From Flavobacteriales bacterium (GTDB taxonomy: Bacteria > Bacteroidota > Bacteroidia > Flavobacteriales_F > PHOS-HE28): DNA of 64,000 nt. Below are positions 8,813 to 17,576 of the stretch, one piece after another (within the stretch, counting starts at the first letter, position 1; the number at the start of each line of letters is the position of its first letter). The notes under the pieces were generated by a model. The model was given only the letters and a program-made list of their open reading frames with translations, made no database searches and was not told where the DNA came from. The stretch lies in assembly GCA_016712535.1 (NCBI GenBank), contig JADJQW010000002.1, forward strand, positions 1,488,001 to 1,552,000, in the 5' to 3' direction. The position numbers and the translations under genes are program-made.

Positions 8813-9966
8813 TGGGGACGCCAACGCATAGCAGCTCCGGCGCCAGCGGAAGGCGCATCTACATGATCGCGGGCGAGGCGAGCGGCGACCTGCATGGCGG
8901 CAACCTCTTGCGCGCGCTGTTCCAACAAGCGAGTGAACCGCTTGAAGTACGGGCTTGGGGCGGCGATCGCATGGCCGCCGCAGGCGCAGTCTTGGCCAAG
9001 CATTACCGCGAGCTGGCCTTCATGGGCTTCACCCAAGTCTTGATGAACCTGCGGACGATTCTTCGGAACATCGAGGCCTGCAAGCGCGACATCACGTCCT
9101 TCAGGCCCGATGCCTTGGTGCTGATCGACTATCCCGGCTTCAACCTTCGGATCGCGGAGTGGGCGCACGCCAAGGGCATCCCCGTGCATTACTACATCAG
9201 TCCGCAGGTGTGGGCATGGAAGAAGGGCCGTGTCCATGCGATCAAGCGTGTGGTCAGCCGCATGTACTGCATCCTTCCATTCGAGCAGGGATGGTATGCC
9301 CGCTACGGTGTCAAGGTCGATTTCGTCGGGCATCCGCTGCTGGACGCGATCGAGTACGAGGGCAGGAGCGAGTTGGCGCCGCTGCCAGGTGATGATGGGC
9401 GGCCCGTAGTGGCCTTGCTTCCGGGAAGCCGCCATCAGGAGATCAGCCGCGTGCTCCCGCTGATGGCCGCCGTGGCGAGGCGTTTCCCGGAGCAGCGCTT
9501 CGTGCTGGCTGCAGCGCCATCGGTGCCCGATGAGGCGTACGATGCGCACATCAGCGGAACAGGCATCGCGCTGGTGAAGGGCCGCACCTACGATGTGCTC
9601 CGCCATGCGCGCGCTGCGCTCGTCACCAGCGGAACGGCCACCTTGGAGACCGCGCTCTTCGGCGTGCCGGAGGTGGTGTGCTACAGCGGTGGCGCGCTCA
9701 ATGTGTGGATCGCGCGGCGGCTGGTCGATATCAAGTTCATCAGCCTGGTGAACCTGATCATGGACCGGGAGGTGGTGCGCGAGCTCATTCAGGGAGACCT
9801 CACCGTGGATGCCATGAGCTTGGAATTGGAGAAGCTGCTGCGGGACGGGCCGGATCGGTCGCGCATGCTCAACGACCTCGAGGCGCTGAAGACGAAGCTC
9901 GGCGGGCCCGGCGCGAGCGCCAAGGTGGCTTCTGCCGTGTGGATAAGTCTGCATCGGGCTGGCTGA
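8812..9966 (+). CDS. lpxB: Lipid-A-disaccharide synthase
   Basis: 384 residues from the ATG at 8812 that overlaps the preceding stop (TGATG). Signatures: IYMIAGEASGDLHGGNL, the GGDRMAAAG segment, LVLIDYPGFNLRIA, YYISPQVWAWKKGR, LPGSRHQEI and GTATLETALF. LpxB (GT19) condenses UDP-2,3-diacylglucosamine with lipid X at the inner membrane during lipid A synthesis. A reading frame that begins upstream at 8599 is only an extension through the neighbouring gene. Confidence 0.97.
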   Translation: MGTPTHSSSGASGRRIYMIAGEASGDLHGGNLLRALFQQASEPLEVRAWGGDRMAAAGAVLAKHYRELAFMGFTQVLMNLRTILRNIEACKRDITSFRPDALVLIDYPGFNLRIAEWAHAKGIPVHYYISPQVWAWKKGRVHAIKRVVSRMYCILPFEQGWYARYGVKVDFVGHPLLDAIEYEGRSELAPLPGDDGRPVVALLPGSRHQEISRVLPLMAAVARRFPEQRFVLAAAPSVPDEAYDAHISGTGIALVKGRTYDVLRHARAALVTSGTATLETALFGVPEVVCYSGGALNVWIARRLVDIKFISLVNLIMDREVVRELIQGDLTVDAMSLELEKLLRDGPDRSRMLNDLEALKTKLGGPGASAKVASAVWISLHRAG

Positions 9967-9985
9967 TGCCCGCGGACCGCCCCGG

Positions 9986-9993
9986 TAGTTTCG
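9986..9993 (+). promoter_or_regulatory. Putative -7 promoter box before the SpoIID-like gene
   Basis: TAGTTTCG fits TAnnTTnG and ends six bases before the ATG at 10000, the same tight placement as at the M23 and surE genes. Confidence 0.4.
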
Positions 9994-9999
9994 CCGCCG

Positions 10000-11208
10000 A
10001 TGAACCGCGCGCTATTGCTCGTTGCCTTGCTGGCGTTGCCGGCTGGGGGAGCGCTGGCGCAATCGGGTGAGCGCACCCTGAGCATCGGCTTGATGCGTGA
10101 GCGCCCCTTGAAGCAAGCACTGGTGATGAGCACGCGTGGCACCAGCAAAGTGATCGCCGATGGGGTGGTCATGGGCGAGCTCAAGAGCACCGACGGGCTC
10201 CGGATCGAGGTTGCAGGGAAGGAGATCGCCGCGCGCTCCCTGGCGATGGCCTTCACTGCCAAGCGGATCGAGGTGGTGCCATACGGCGATGGCGGTTTCA
10301 AGCTGAAGCCCGAAGGCAGCAAGAATCCGCGCGAGTACACCGGCCGATTGGAAGCCGCACTCGCCAACGGGCAGCTGCTCCTGATGAACCGCATGCCCAT
10401 CGAAGCCTATGTGGCCGGAGTGGTGAGCGCCGAGGCGGGCAAGGACCACCACCACGAGTATTACAAGCTGCAAGCCGTGAGCAGCCGCACCTATGCGCTC
10501 ACGAATCAGCGGAAGCACCTGGATGAAGGCTTCGATCTCTGCGACGGCGTGCATTGCCAGGTCTACCATGGCCGCAACCGAAACGACAGCATTGCCGCCG
10601 CCGTGGATGCCACCCGCAGCCTGGTGATCGTGGATTCCGAGATCAAGTTGATCCATGCCACCTTCCACAGCAACTGCGGCGGCGAGACCATGAACGCCGA
10701 GGACCTTTGGAGCAAGCATGAGCCCTACCTGCGCGCGGTGCGCGACACCTTCTGCCTGAGCGCACCGCACGCCGCATGGGAGCGCAGGCTCTCCCGCGCC
10801 GAATGGCTGGGCTACCTCGATCGCCGTTTCGGCTTCGTGGCCACGGACAGCGCCCAGCTCTCCGCGGCCTTGAACTTCGATCCGCAGTGCCGTGGGCTCT
10901 ACATGCAGGGCATCTGGCCGCTCATCCATCTGAAGCACGTGCGCGAGGACCTTAAGCTGCGGAGCACCTTCTTCACGGTAAGCGCCGAAGGCGATCACGT
11001 GCTGCTCCGCGGCCGGGGCTTCGGGCATGCCGTGGGACTGTGCCAGGAAGGAGCCATGGCCATGGCACGCTCAGGGCGCACCTACACCGATATCCTGCAT
11101 CACTATTTCGCGAACGTCCACCTCGTGGACCTCAGCACGCTCGATTTCTTCCGGGATGAGGGCGACTCCTTGCGCATCAACGGAGGCGCCGGCCCTAAGC
11201 CCCACTGA
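10000..11208 (+). CDS. SpoIID/LytB-domain secreted protein
   Basis: 402 residues with a signal peptide (LLLVALLALPAGGALAQ). The central and C-terminal parts match the SpoIID fold: AYVAGVVSAEAG, QAVSSRTYAL, the cysteine-containing HSNCGGET, and GRGFGHAVGLCQEGAMAMA. SpoIID-type enzymes are glycan-strand lytic transglycosylases or amidase enhancers; in Bacteroidota their role is probably in wall remodelling rather than sporulation. The stop is followed within one base by the next gene's ATG, so the two are cotranscribed. Confidence 0.9.
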   Translation: MNRALLLVALLALPAGGALAQSGERTLSIGLMRERPLKQALVMSTRGTSKVIADGVVMGELKSTDGLRIEVAGKEIAARSLAMAFTAKRIEVVPYGDGGFKLKPEGSKNPREYTGRLEAALANGQLLLMNRMPIEAYVAGVVSAEAGKDHHHEYYKLQAVSSRTYALTNQRKHLDEGFDLCDGVHCQVYHGRNRNDSIAAAVDATRSLVIVDSEIKLIHATFHSNCGGETMNAEDLWSKHEPYLRAVRDTFCLSAPHAAWERRLSRAEWLGYLDRRFGFVATDSAQLSAALNFDPQCRGLYMQGIWPLIHLKHVREDLKLRSTFFTVSAEGDHVLLRGRGFGHAVGLCQEGAMAMARSGRTYTDILHHYFANVHLVDLSTLDFFRDEGDSLRINGGAGPKPH

Positions 11209-11209
11209 T

Positions 11210-12412
11210 ATGCCCCAGGCACGCATCCGCATCGATGACCGTGGCGACCGCGTGCTGCTGGGCCACCCGTGGGTGTATGCTACCCAGGTGCTGAAGGAGG
11301 AAGGGGCCTATGCGCCCGGTGATGTCGTGCTCGTGACCGATGCGAAGGGCCGGGCCATCGGCCAGGGATACATCAATCCGGCCAGCATGATCCGCGTGCG
11401 CCTGCTCACGTGGAATGCCGAGGAGCGCGTGAGCCGGCACCTTATGCGCGATCGCATCCACCGGGCATGGCAACGGCGTGCTCGCCTCGGTTATTCCCGC
11501 AGTTGCCGCGTGGCATTCGGAGAGGCCGATGGATTGCCGGGGCTCGTGGCCGACCTCTTCCACGATGCGGTTGATGGGAGGCGCGTGCTTTCCGTCCAGT
11601 TCCTCACTTTGGGCATGGAGCGCTGGCGCGATGTGATCCTTGAAGCCCTGCAGGAGTGCGTTTTGCCCAGCGGCATCTTTCTGCGGAATGATGTGCCCAT
11701 CCGGGAGAAGGAAGGACTGGCGCAGGACAAGGGTTTCTTCGGCAAGCCCTTCAATACGCAACTGGTGATCGAGGAAGGCGAGGGCGCGCATGCCGTGCGC
11801 GTGCATGTGGATGTGGCCGGCGGTCAGAAGACCGGGCACTTCCTGGATCAGGTCCAGAATCACGTGGCGGCTCAGCGATTCATCGGCTCGGGACGGGTGC
11901 TGGATTGCTTCACGCATACGGGCGGCTTCGGGCTGCATGCCGCGAAGGGCGGCGCGCACGAAGTGCTCGGCCTCGACATCAGTGCCGATGCCGTGGCGAT
12001 GGCCGGGCGCAATGCCGGGTTGAACGGGTTCGGGCAATGCGCATTCCGCGAGGCCAATGTCTTCGATTTCCTGACCGAGGCGAGCCGCAGCGGGAAGCAA
12101 TGGGATTCCATCGTGCTCGATCCACCGGCCTTCGCGAAGAGCAAGGGCGCCATGGCCAACGCCTACCGCGGCTACAAGGAGATCAACCTGCGCGCCTTGC
12201 TCTGCTTGCCTGCAGGCGGGCGCCTGATCACCTGCAGCTGCTCGCAGCACATGTCTCCGGATGTATTCCGTGAGATGGTTGCAGAGGCTGCTCGCGATGC
12301 TGGCCGCCGGTTGCGAGAGCTGCATGATGGTGGTCAGCCGCCTGACCACGCGCCGCACTGGTCGGTTCCGGAGACGCGCTACCTGAAGTGCTTGGTGCTG
12401 GAGGTGGAGTAA
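11210..12412 (+). CDS. Class I SAM-dependent rRNA methyltransferase, RlmI type
   Basis: 400 residues from the ATG at 11210, directly after the upstream stop. Domains: N-terminal PUA (LLGHPWVYATQV, GYINPASMIRVRLL), a beta-rich linker (RNDVPIREKEGL), and a Rossmann methyltransferase (VLDCFTHTGGFGLHAA motif I; DSIVLDPPAFAKSK motif IV; TCSCSQHM). This is the RlmI/YccW family that makes m5C1962 in 23S rRNA in E. coli. Target specificity here is inferred from the family. Confidence 0.92.
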   Translation: MPQARIRIDDRGDRVLLGHPWVYATQVLKEEGAYAPGDVVLVTDAKGRAIGQGYINPASMIRVRLLTWNAEERVSRHLMRDRIHRAWQRRARLGYSRSCRVAFGEADGLPGLVADLFHDAVDGRRVLSVQFLTLGMERWRDVILEALQECVLPSGIFLRNDVPIREKEGLAQDKGFFGKPFNTQLVIEEGEGAHAVRVHVDVAGGQKTGHFLDQVQNHVAAQRFIGSGRVLDCFTHTGGFGLHAAKGGAHEVLGLDISADAVAMAGRNAGLNGFGQCAFREANVFDFLTEASRSGKQWDSIVLDPPAFAKSKGAMANAYRGYKEINLRALLCLPAGGRLITCSCSQHMSPDVFREMVAEAARDAGRRLRELHDGGQPPDHAPHWSVPETRYLKCLVLEVE

Positions 12413-12424
12413 GCGCCGGGTCGC

Positions 12425-12432
12425 TACCTTTT
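12425..12432 (+). promoter_or_regulatory. Putative -7 box before comEC
   Basis: TACCTTTT resembles TAnnTTTG and ends seven bases before the ATG at 12440. There is no -33 TTG at the usual distance, so support is modest. Confidence 0.3.
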
Positions 12433-12439
12433 CGTCGCC

Positions 12440-13927
12440 ATGACCGGATCGGACCTGCACGGCCCGTGGAGCGCCATCCATCGTGCTCCCATGGTGCGCA
12501 TGGCAACGCCGTTCGCGATAGGCGTTGGCCTGGGTTTCGCACTCGAACCACCTCCGGGATCGTTGCTGCCTGTGGTCATCGCTGCATCGCTGCCAGCCTT
12601 GTTATTGGTCCTGGCGCCGCAGTCGATCGGCACCCGTTGGCAACGAGGCGCCGTGCTCTCGTTGTGGTACCTGGTATTCGGTTTGGCGTGGCAGTCGTTG
12701 CGGGACCCTGGACGCGATCCCATCGGCGCGCAGAGCGAGGTAGCGGCTGAGGGACCTTATCTGGTTCGTGTTGAGGCGGTGAATGGGGCATCGGCCAAAG
12801 CTTTCCGTGCCGATGTCACGCTGCAAGCCGGCCTTCGTCATGATGGGTGGGAAGCACTGCGTGGCCAGGCGATGGTCACCTTGTTGTCAGGCGAAGGACT
12901 ATGGCCTGGCGTGGGTGACTTGCTCTTCGTGGATGCGTCATTGCGGCCGATTGAGCGGGTTCCGGATCCAGGCGGATTCGATCGCAGGGCATGGGCGCGC
13001 AGTCGGGGCATCGCCCAGGAACTTTTTGCTCCTGCGCAGCAATGGCGGATCGCCGGCCATGATCCACATTGGAGTGATGTGTTCCGCGAGTCACGTCAGG
13101 CAGTGAGCAGCTGGCTCCAACGCACCAGCCTCGAAGCTCGGGAACGAGCGCTGGTGAATGCCTTGGTGCTGGGTCAGCGCGATGATCTGGACAGCGAGCA
13201 GTCAACGGCATTCTCCCGCAGCGGGACCATCCATGTCCTTGCGGTCTCGGGGATGCACGTGGGGCTGATCTACGCCGCGCTCTCCTTCATGCTCGGATGG
13301 TGGGGAGGGAACCGTGGCAGCCGGGTGGCGCGTGGGCTGTTGATCCTGCTTGCGCTATGGGCCTACGCGGGCATCACCGGTGCCGCTCCGAGCGTGCTCC
13401 GTGCAAGCTTCATGTTCAGCTTTTTCACATTGGCTGGCATGGGGCGAAGGCGAACCGACCACTTGAACAGCCTCTTCGCCGCAGGCTTGTTCCTATTGAT
13501 CTGGGACCCGGCCATGCTGCGCCATGCAGGCTTCCAGCTGTCGTTCCTTGCCGTCCTCGGGATTATCGTGTTCCATGGGCCCATTGCCGTACTGTGGTCG
13601 CCGAAGCCCTGGCTGCTGCGTCATGCGTGGTCGCTTGCAGTGGTCTCCTTCTCGGCGCAATTGCTCACGGCGCCGCTGGCAATCTGGATGTTCAAGGCTT
13701 TCCCAGTCTGGTTCCTGCCGGCGAATCTCGTGGTTGTCACCGGTGTGAGCCTCGCGGTGTTCGGCGGTGTGGCACTGATCGCGCTGCACCGTGTTCCCCT
13801 CTTGGGCGATGCGCTCGCATGGTGCATGCAGGTGCTCTTGAAAGGTGTAGGTGACATCACAGCGTGGTTCGCCCAATTGCCTTTGCCTACCCGGCCATCC
13901 GCGTCGGCGCCTTCGATATGCTCGTGA
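12440..13927 (+). CDS. comEC: ComEC/Rec2 competence protein, N-terminal part (frame broken near 13882)
   Basis: Residues 1-480 contain the N-terminal DUF4131-like region (LPGGFDRRAWARSRGI-like segment around 12985) and the competence membrane domain (FSRSGTIHVLAVSGMHVGL, PSVLRASFMF, NSLFAAGLFLLIWDPAMLRHAGFQLSF). ComEC forms the inner-membrane channel for single-stranded DNA uptake. After WFAQLP the frame reads into an unrelated tail and stops at 13927. The natural continuation (FAYPAIRVGAF...) lies in another frame from about 13885. One extra T in the TTT run at 13882-13884 would restore a single 704-residue protein. See the next feature and the finding. Confidence 0.9.
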   Translation: MTGSDLHGPWSAIHRAPMVRMATPFAIGVGLGFALEPPPGSLLPVVIAASLPALLLVLAPQSIGTRWQRGAVLSLWYLVFGLAWQSLRDPGRDPIGAQSEVAAEGPYLVRVEAVNGASAKAFRADVTLQAGLRHDGWEALRGQAMVTLLSGEGLWPGVGDLLFVDASLRPIERVPDPGGFDRRAWARSRGIAQELFAPAQQWRIAGHDPHWSDVFRESRQAVSSWLQRTSLEARERALVNALVLGQRDDLDSEQSTAFSRSGTIHVLAVSGMHVGLIYAALSFMLGWWGGNRGSRVARGLLILLALWAYAGITGAAPSVLRASFMFSFFTLAGMGRRRTDHLNSLFAAGLFLLIWDPAMLRHAGFQLSFLAVLGIIVFHGPIAVLWSPKPWLLRHAWSLAVVSFSAQLLTAPLAIWMFKAFPVWFLPANLVVVTGVSLAVFGGVALIALHRVPLLGDALAWCMQVLLKGVGDITAWFAQLPLPTRPSASAPSICS

Positions 13928-14553
13928 TGTACCTGCTGATCTCCGCCATCGCAGCTGAGCTGATCTGGCATTGGCGGCGGGCCCGCCTGGTGTCCATCGG
14001 TTGCGTCGCGCTGCTGCTCGCGTTGGCTGCTGCGCGTTCGAAGCATCGAGCCGACGAAGCGAGCTTCGTGGTGTACGATGATACCCGTGCACTTATGGCG
14101 GCCATGGTGAAGGGCCGTGAAATGGCGATCATCGCTGAATCCGACAGCGTGCTGCGAAGCCCGTATTCGGAGAGGAGGATTGAAAGGCACATGGGGGCGA
14201 TCGGAGCGGATACCGTGGTTCGTTCCGGAGCCCTTCTTTTCCAGGACCGGTTGCGCCTGTTCGGCCCCACTTGCATGGCCGGCTCGCGATGGCGTTCATC
14301 CGCTTTCGACGTCCTGTTCGTTTCCGGGGATCATGCCCCGCCGATGGACAGCGGTCATTGCGATGCAGTGGTTTTCCACGACTTGGAATACGTCCGATCC
14401 GAGTTCGTCGAGGGCTATGCCGCAGCGGGTCATTGGGTGCTGGCCGCTGGCATTTCGGGACTCAGTCGCTGGAAGTTGGTCCGGGAGGCCGAGAGGTTGG
14501 GAATACCAGTTCATGTCGTAGCGGACCAGGGTGCCTTCATCCTGACTAAGTAG
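13864..14553 (+). CDS. comEC: ComEC, C-terminal part in the shifted frame
   Basis: The coding sense begins about 13885; upstream codons in this frame duplicate the other frame's territory. It gives the final membrane helices (FDMLVMYLLISAIAAELIW; VSIGCVALLLALAAARS) and a soluble tail ending ADQGAFILTK. Bacteroidota ComEC proteins usually have a C-terminal extracytoplasmic tail of this size without an intact metallo-beta-lactamase. Joined to the previous feature it gives a normal-length ComEC, so a sequencing/assembly indel is as likely as a real mutation. Confidence 0.75.
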   Translation: MVRPIAFAYPAIRVGAFDMLVMYLLISAIAAELIWHWRRARLVSIGCVALLLALAAARSKHRADEASFVVYDDTRALMAAMVKGREMAIIAESDSVLRSPYSERRIERHMGAIGADTVVRSGALLFQDRLRLFGPTCMAGSRWRSSAFDVLFVSGDHAPPMDSGHCDAVVFHDLEYVRSEFVEGYAAAGHWVLAAGISGLSRWKLVREAERLGIPVHVVADQGAFILTK

Positions 14554-14734
14554 TTCCATTCGGCAGTTTATCAGGAGGTTGTGATAGTCAACCTCAAGGT
14601 GGATCGAGTCGAGAATGAGTTCGAATCGCGGTCAGGAAATCCAATAATCGATCCGCGGAAATGTGTTTTTTCACAGGGTACCCCCTGTGTTTTTTCACCT
14701 GTTTTTGACGGTTTCACCTCCAGAGGTTTGTGCC

Positions 14735-14872
14735 ATGCAACACATCAATGAACTCCTGCGCTGCGAACTGCAACCGTCAAGATTCTGGCAACGGGTCAAC
14801 TGGGTTTGCAGCATCGCCTTCATCACCGGTTTCGTGGCAGTCCTGGTGATCGCTGCGGTAGGTCCGGAGTGA
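14735..14872 (+). CDS. Small single-helix membrane protein
   Basis: 45 residues from the ATG at 14735 (MQHINELLRCELQPSRFWQR...), with one C-terminal hydrophobic helix (SIAFITGFVAVLVIAAVG). A purine-rich AGAGG lies ten bases upstream. A longer reading frame from 14663 would start in a T-rich stretch and is less likely. A strong hairpin follows at 14927. Function unknown. Confidence 0.45.
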   Translation: MQHINELLRCELQPSRFWQRVNWVCSIAFITGFVAVLVIAAVGPE

Positions 14873-14926
14873 TCCTGCTTTTCCCGACGGGCAATCGTGC
14901 CTAACTATAGACCCGTCGTAATGAGC

Positions 14927-14950
14927 AGCCCCAGCTTCACCGCTGGGGCT
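14927..14950 (+). terminator. Hairpin after the small membrane protein
   Basis: AGCCCCAGC / GCTGGGGCT, a 9-bp perfect stem with loop TTCACC, followed by TGTTCGTTC. Positioned 55 bases after the stop at 14872. Confidence 0.6.
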
Positions 14951-14978
14951 TGTTCGTTCGAGGTGGGCCATAACGAAC

Positions 14979-15002
14979 GAAGCCCCCATTCCTGGAGGCT
15001 TC
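14979..15002 (-). terminator. Hairpin at the 3' end of the gap gene
   Basis: On the minus strand GAAGCC and GGCTTC flank a short GC-rich loop, 19 bases past the gap stop codon, followed by GTTCGTT. Likely the gap terminator. Confidence 0.5.
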
Positions 15003-15020
15003 GCGCTAGGGATGGATTGC

Positions 15021-16475
15021 TCAGTAGTAGATCAGGCGGCGAACCTTGGCCACGAACTTGGCCAAGCGGATCACCTGCTTGGTGTAGCCGAATTCGTTGT
15101 CGTACCAGGCATAGAGCACAGCGCTCTTTCCGTCAGGGCCGACGATCGTGGCGGTGCTGTCGAATACGCTGCAGCAGGAATCTCCGATGATGTCACTGCT
15201 CACCAGCTCGGGGTCGATCTGGTAGTGGATCTGGTTCACCAGTTCGCCATTGAGCGCGGCGTGGCGGATCAGCTCGTTCACTTCGTCGCGGGTCACCTGG
15301 CGCTTCAGGTTCAGGCTCATGATGGCCAGCGATCCGTTCGGTGTTGGCACCCGCACGGCATTCGCGGTGAGCTTGTCCTTGAGGCTCGGGATGGCCTTGG
15401 TCACCGCGCTGCCGGCACCCGTGCTGGTGATCACCATGTTGATCGCGGCGCTGCGGCCTCGGCGCGGCTTCTTGTGGTAGTTGTCGAGCAGGTTCTGGTC
15501 GTTGGTGTAGGCGTGCACGGTCTCGATGTGGCCTTTCTCGATGCCGATCTGGTCCTCCATCACCTTCAGTACCGGCGAGATGGCGTTGGTGGTGCAACTG
15601 GCGGCGCTGAAGAGCTGCTCATTGTCCACATCGAGCTCCTTGTGGTTGATGCCGTACACGATGTTGGGCATCTCCTTGCCCGGCGCGGTGAGGATCACCT
15701 TGCTGACGCCCTTGGCCTTCAGGTGCCGGCCCAGCGCTTCACGCTTGGTGAAGGCGCCCGTGTTGTCGATGATCAGCGCGTTGCTGATGCCGTGCACGGT
15801 ATAGTCGATGTCCTCCGGATTGTTGGCGGCGATCAGGAGCACGCGCTGGCCGTTGATGATGAGCGCCTTGCCGGGGATGTCCTCCACCACGCTTCCCTTG
15901 AATGCGCCGTGCACGCTGTCGCTGCGGAGCAGGGCGGCGCGCTTCACGATCTCCTCGTCGCTGAGGGTGCGGGTGACGATGGCGCGCAGGCGGAGCTGCT
16001 GGCCCTTGCCGGCCTGCTTCACCAGTTCACGCGCGGCGATGCGCCCGATCCGGCCGAAGCCGTAGAGCACCACATCGCGCGGCTCGAATTTGTGCTTGTC
16101 GATGCCGATGAATCCCCCGAGCGCGTTGCTCAGGAATTTGTCGAGGTCGCGCTTGCCTCCCTGGGTGAACTCCCAGGTGAGCTTGGCGATGTCGATCTTG
16201 CTGGGCGCCAGGTCCATGTCGAGCAGGGCCTTGGCCACCTGGGCGCAGGTGAACACGTCAATCGGCTTCTGCACCACGTCCTGGGCATAATGGAAGCGCT
16301 TGAGCGCCTCGCTGGTGCTGATGTCGAGCAGCTGGTCGCGGAAGAAGACGAGCTCCACGCCTTTGCCGTACATCAATTGGCCCGCGGCACTGAGCAGCTC
16401 AACGGCGGCGCGTTCGCGGGCAACGAATTCCTTCAGGCCGGCTTCGTAACCGGCTTTCGCTTCGAGGGTTTCCAT
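15021..16475 (-). CDS. gap: Glyceraldehyde-3-phosphate dehydrogenase with N-terminal extension
   Basis: 484 residues, about 150 longer than classic GAPDH (about 335 aa). Residues about 1-130 are a helical extension; the Rossmann domain starts at VVLYGFGRIGR (NAD-binding GxGxxG), and the catalytic domain carries SAASCTTNAISP with the active-site cysteine and HAYTNDQNLLD. Long GAPDHs of this kind are known in Bacteroidota and some Gammaproteobacteria; a gluconeogenic preference has been proposed for some, which I cannot judge here. It lies downstream of rpoD on the same strand but a terminator separates them. Confidence 0.94.
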   Translation of the reverse strand: METLEAKAGYEAGLKEFVARERAAVELLSAAGQLMYGKGVELVFFRDQLLDISTSEALKRFHYAQDVVQKPIDVFTCAQVAKALLDMDLAPSKIDIAKLTWEFTQGGKRDLDKFLSNALGGFIGIDKHKFEPRDVVLYGFGRIGRIAARELVKQAGKGQQLRLRAIVTRTLSDEEIVKRAALLRSDSVHGAFKGSVVEDIPGKALIINGQRVLLIAANNPEDIDYTVHGISNALIIDNTGAFTKREALGRHLKAKGVSKVILTAPGKEMPNIVYGINHKELDVDNEQLFSAASCTTNAISPVLKVMEDQIGIEKGHIETVHAYTNDQNLLDNYHKKPRRGRSAAINMVITSTGAGSAVTKAIPSLKDKLTANAVRVPTPNGSLAIMSLNLKRQVTRDEVNELIRHAALNGELVNQIHYQIDPELVSSDIIGDSCCSVFDSTATIVGPDGKSAVLYAWYDNEFGYTKQVIRLAKFVAKVRRLIYY

Positions 16476-16513
16476 TCGATTGGTTGGGAAGTGAAGTGGT
16501 GGTGACGAACGAA

Positions 16514-16538
16514 CGCGCCCCGCTTGTGGCGGGGCGCG
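16514..16538 (-). terminator. rpoD terminator hairpin
   Basis: CGCGCCCCGC / GCGGGGCGCG with a 5-base loop, four bases beyond the rpoD stop codon at 16543. A TTCGTTCGTC tract follows on the minus strand. It separates rpoD from gap. Confidence 0.7.
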
Positions 16539-16542
16539 ATGA

Positions 16543-17406
16543 CTAGCCGAGGTAAGCCTTCAGCAGTTTGCTGCGGCTGGTATGCCGCAATCGCCGGATG
16601 GCCTTCTCCTTGATCTGCCGCACGCGCTCGCGGGTGAGGTCGAACTTGGCGCCGATCTCCTCCAACGTAAGGCCGTGGTTGATGCCGATGCCGAAGAAGA
16701 GCTTCACCACATCGCGCTCGCGCTCGGTGAGGGTGCTCAGGGCGCGCTCGATCTCCTTGCTCAGCGATTCGTTGAGCAGAAGGCGGTCGGCGGGGGTGCT
16801 GTCGTTGTTGGGCAGCACATCGAGCAGGCTGTTGCTCTCGCCTTCCACGAAGGGAGCGTCCATGCTGATGTGGCGGCCGCTCACCTTCATGGTGTCGGCG
16901 ACCTTCTCGGGCGGCAGATCGAGGCTGGCAGCCAGCTCATCGGCGCTGGGCGGGCGCTCGAATTCCTGCTCGAGCTTCGCGAAGGCCTTGTTGATCTTGT
17001 TCAGCGAGCCCACCTGGTTCAGCGGCAGCCGCACGATCCGGCTCTGCTCGGCCAAGGCCTGCAGGATGCTCTGGCGGATCCACCACACCGCGTAGCTGAT
17101 GAACTTGAAGCCGCGCGTCTCATCGAAGCGCTGGGCCGCCTTGATCAGGCCGAGGTTGCCCTCGTTGATCAAGTCGGGCAGGCTGAGGCCTTGATTCTGG
17201 TACTGCTTGGCCACCGAGACCACGAAGCGCAGGTTAGCCTTCACCAGTTTCTCCAGCGCTTTCCCGTCACCTTCTTTGATGCGCCGCGCCAGTTCCACCT
17301 CCATGTCGGCGGTGATCAGGCCTTCCTTGCCGATTTCCTGCAGGTACTTGTCCAGCGACTGGCTTTCCCGGTTGGTGATCGACTTGGTAATCTTGAGTTG
17401 ACGCAT
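16543..17406 (-). CDS. rpoD: Primary RNA polymerase sigma factor (SigA/RpoD)
   Basis: 287 residues from the ATG at 17406, giving the characteristic Bacteroidota N-terminus [20 protein letters not shown] (a GTG four codons upstream is not needed). Regions: 1.2 ([12 protein letters not shown]), 2 ([36 protein letters not shown], the -10 element binding helix), 3 ([11 protein letters not shown]) and 4 ([20 protein letters not shown] helix-turn-helix). It lacks region 1.1, as is normal in this phylum, and reads the unusual TAnnTTTG promoters seen in this window. Confidence 0.97.
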   Translation of the reverse strand: MRQLKITKSITNRESQSLDKYLQEIGKEGLITADMEVELARRIKEGDGKALEKLVKANLRFVVSVAKQYQNQGLSLPDLINEGNLGLIKAAQRFDETRGFKFISYAVWWIRQSILQALAEQSRIVRLPLNQVGSLNKINKAFAKLEQEFERPPSADELAASLDLPPEKVADTMKVSGRHISMDAPFVEGESNSLLDVLPNNDSTPADRLLLNESLSKEIERALSTLTERERDVVKLFFGIGINHGLTLEEIGAKFDLTRERVRQIKEKAIRRLRHTSRSKLLKAYLG

Positions 17407-17576
17407 CCTTGATGCCACGGTCGTCTGGGTATTAGGTGATTATGAAGATAGAGGCACGACCGCCAATCAGTTGCACGAGCGCTGAAGACGGGCGGCGAAG
17501 GTAGGGGCCTCTTGCTTCACGGGACAAGCCCCTCCACGCGCTTTCTCCGAAATGATGGACGACACGCTCCAACGCG

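Noticed and set aside
15012..16505. A 497-residue open frame opposite gap.
   Set aside because: Shadow; gap has the full active site and family length.
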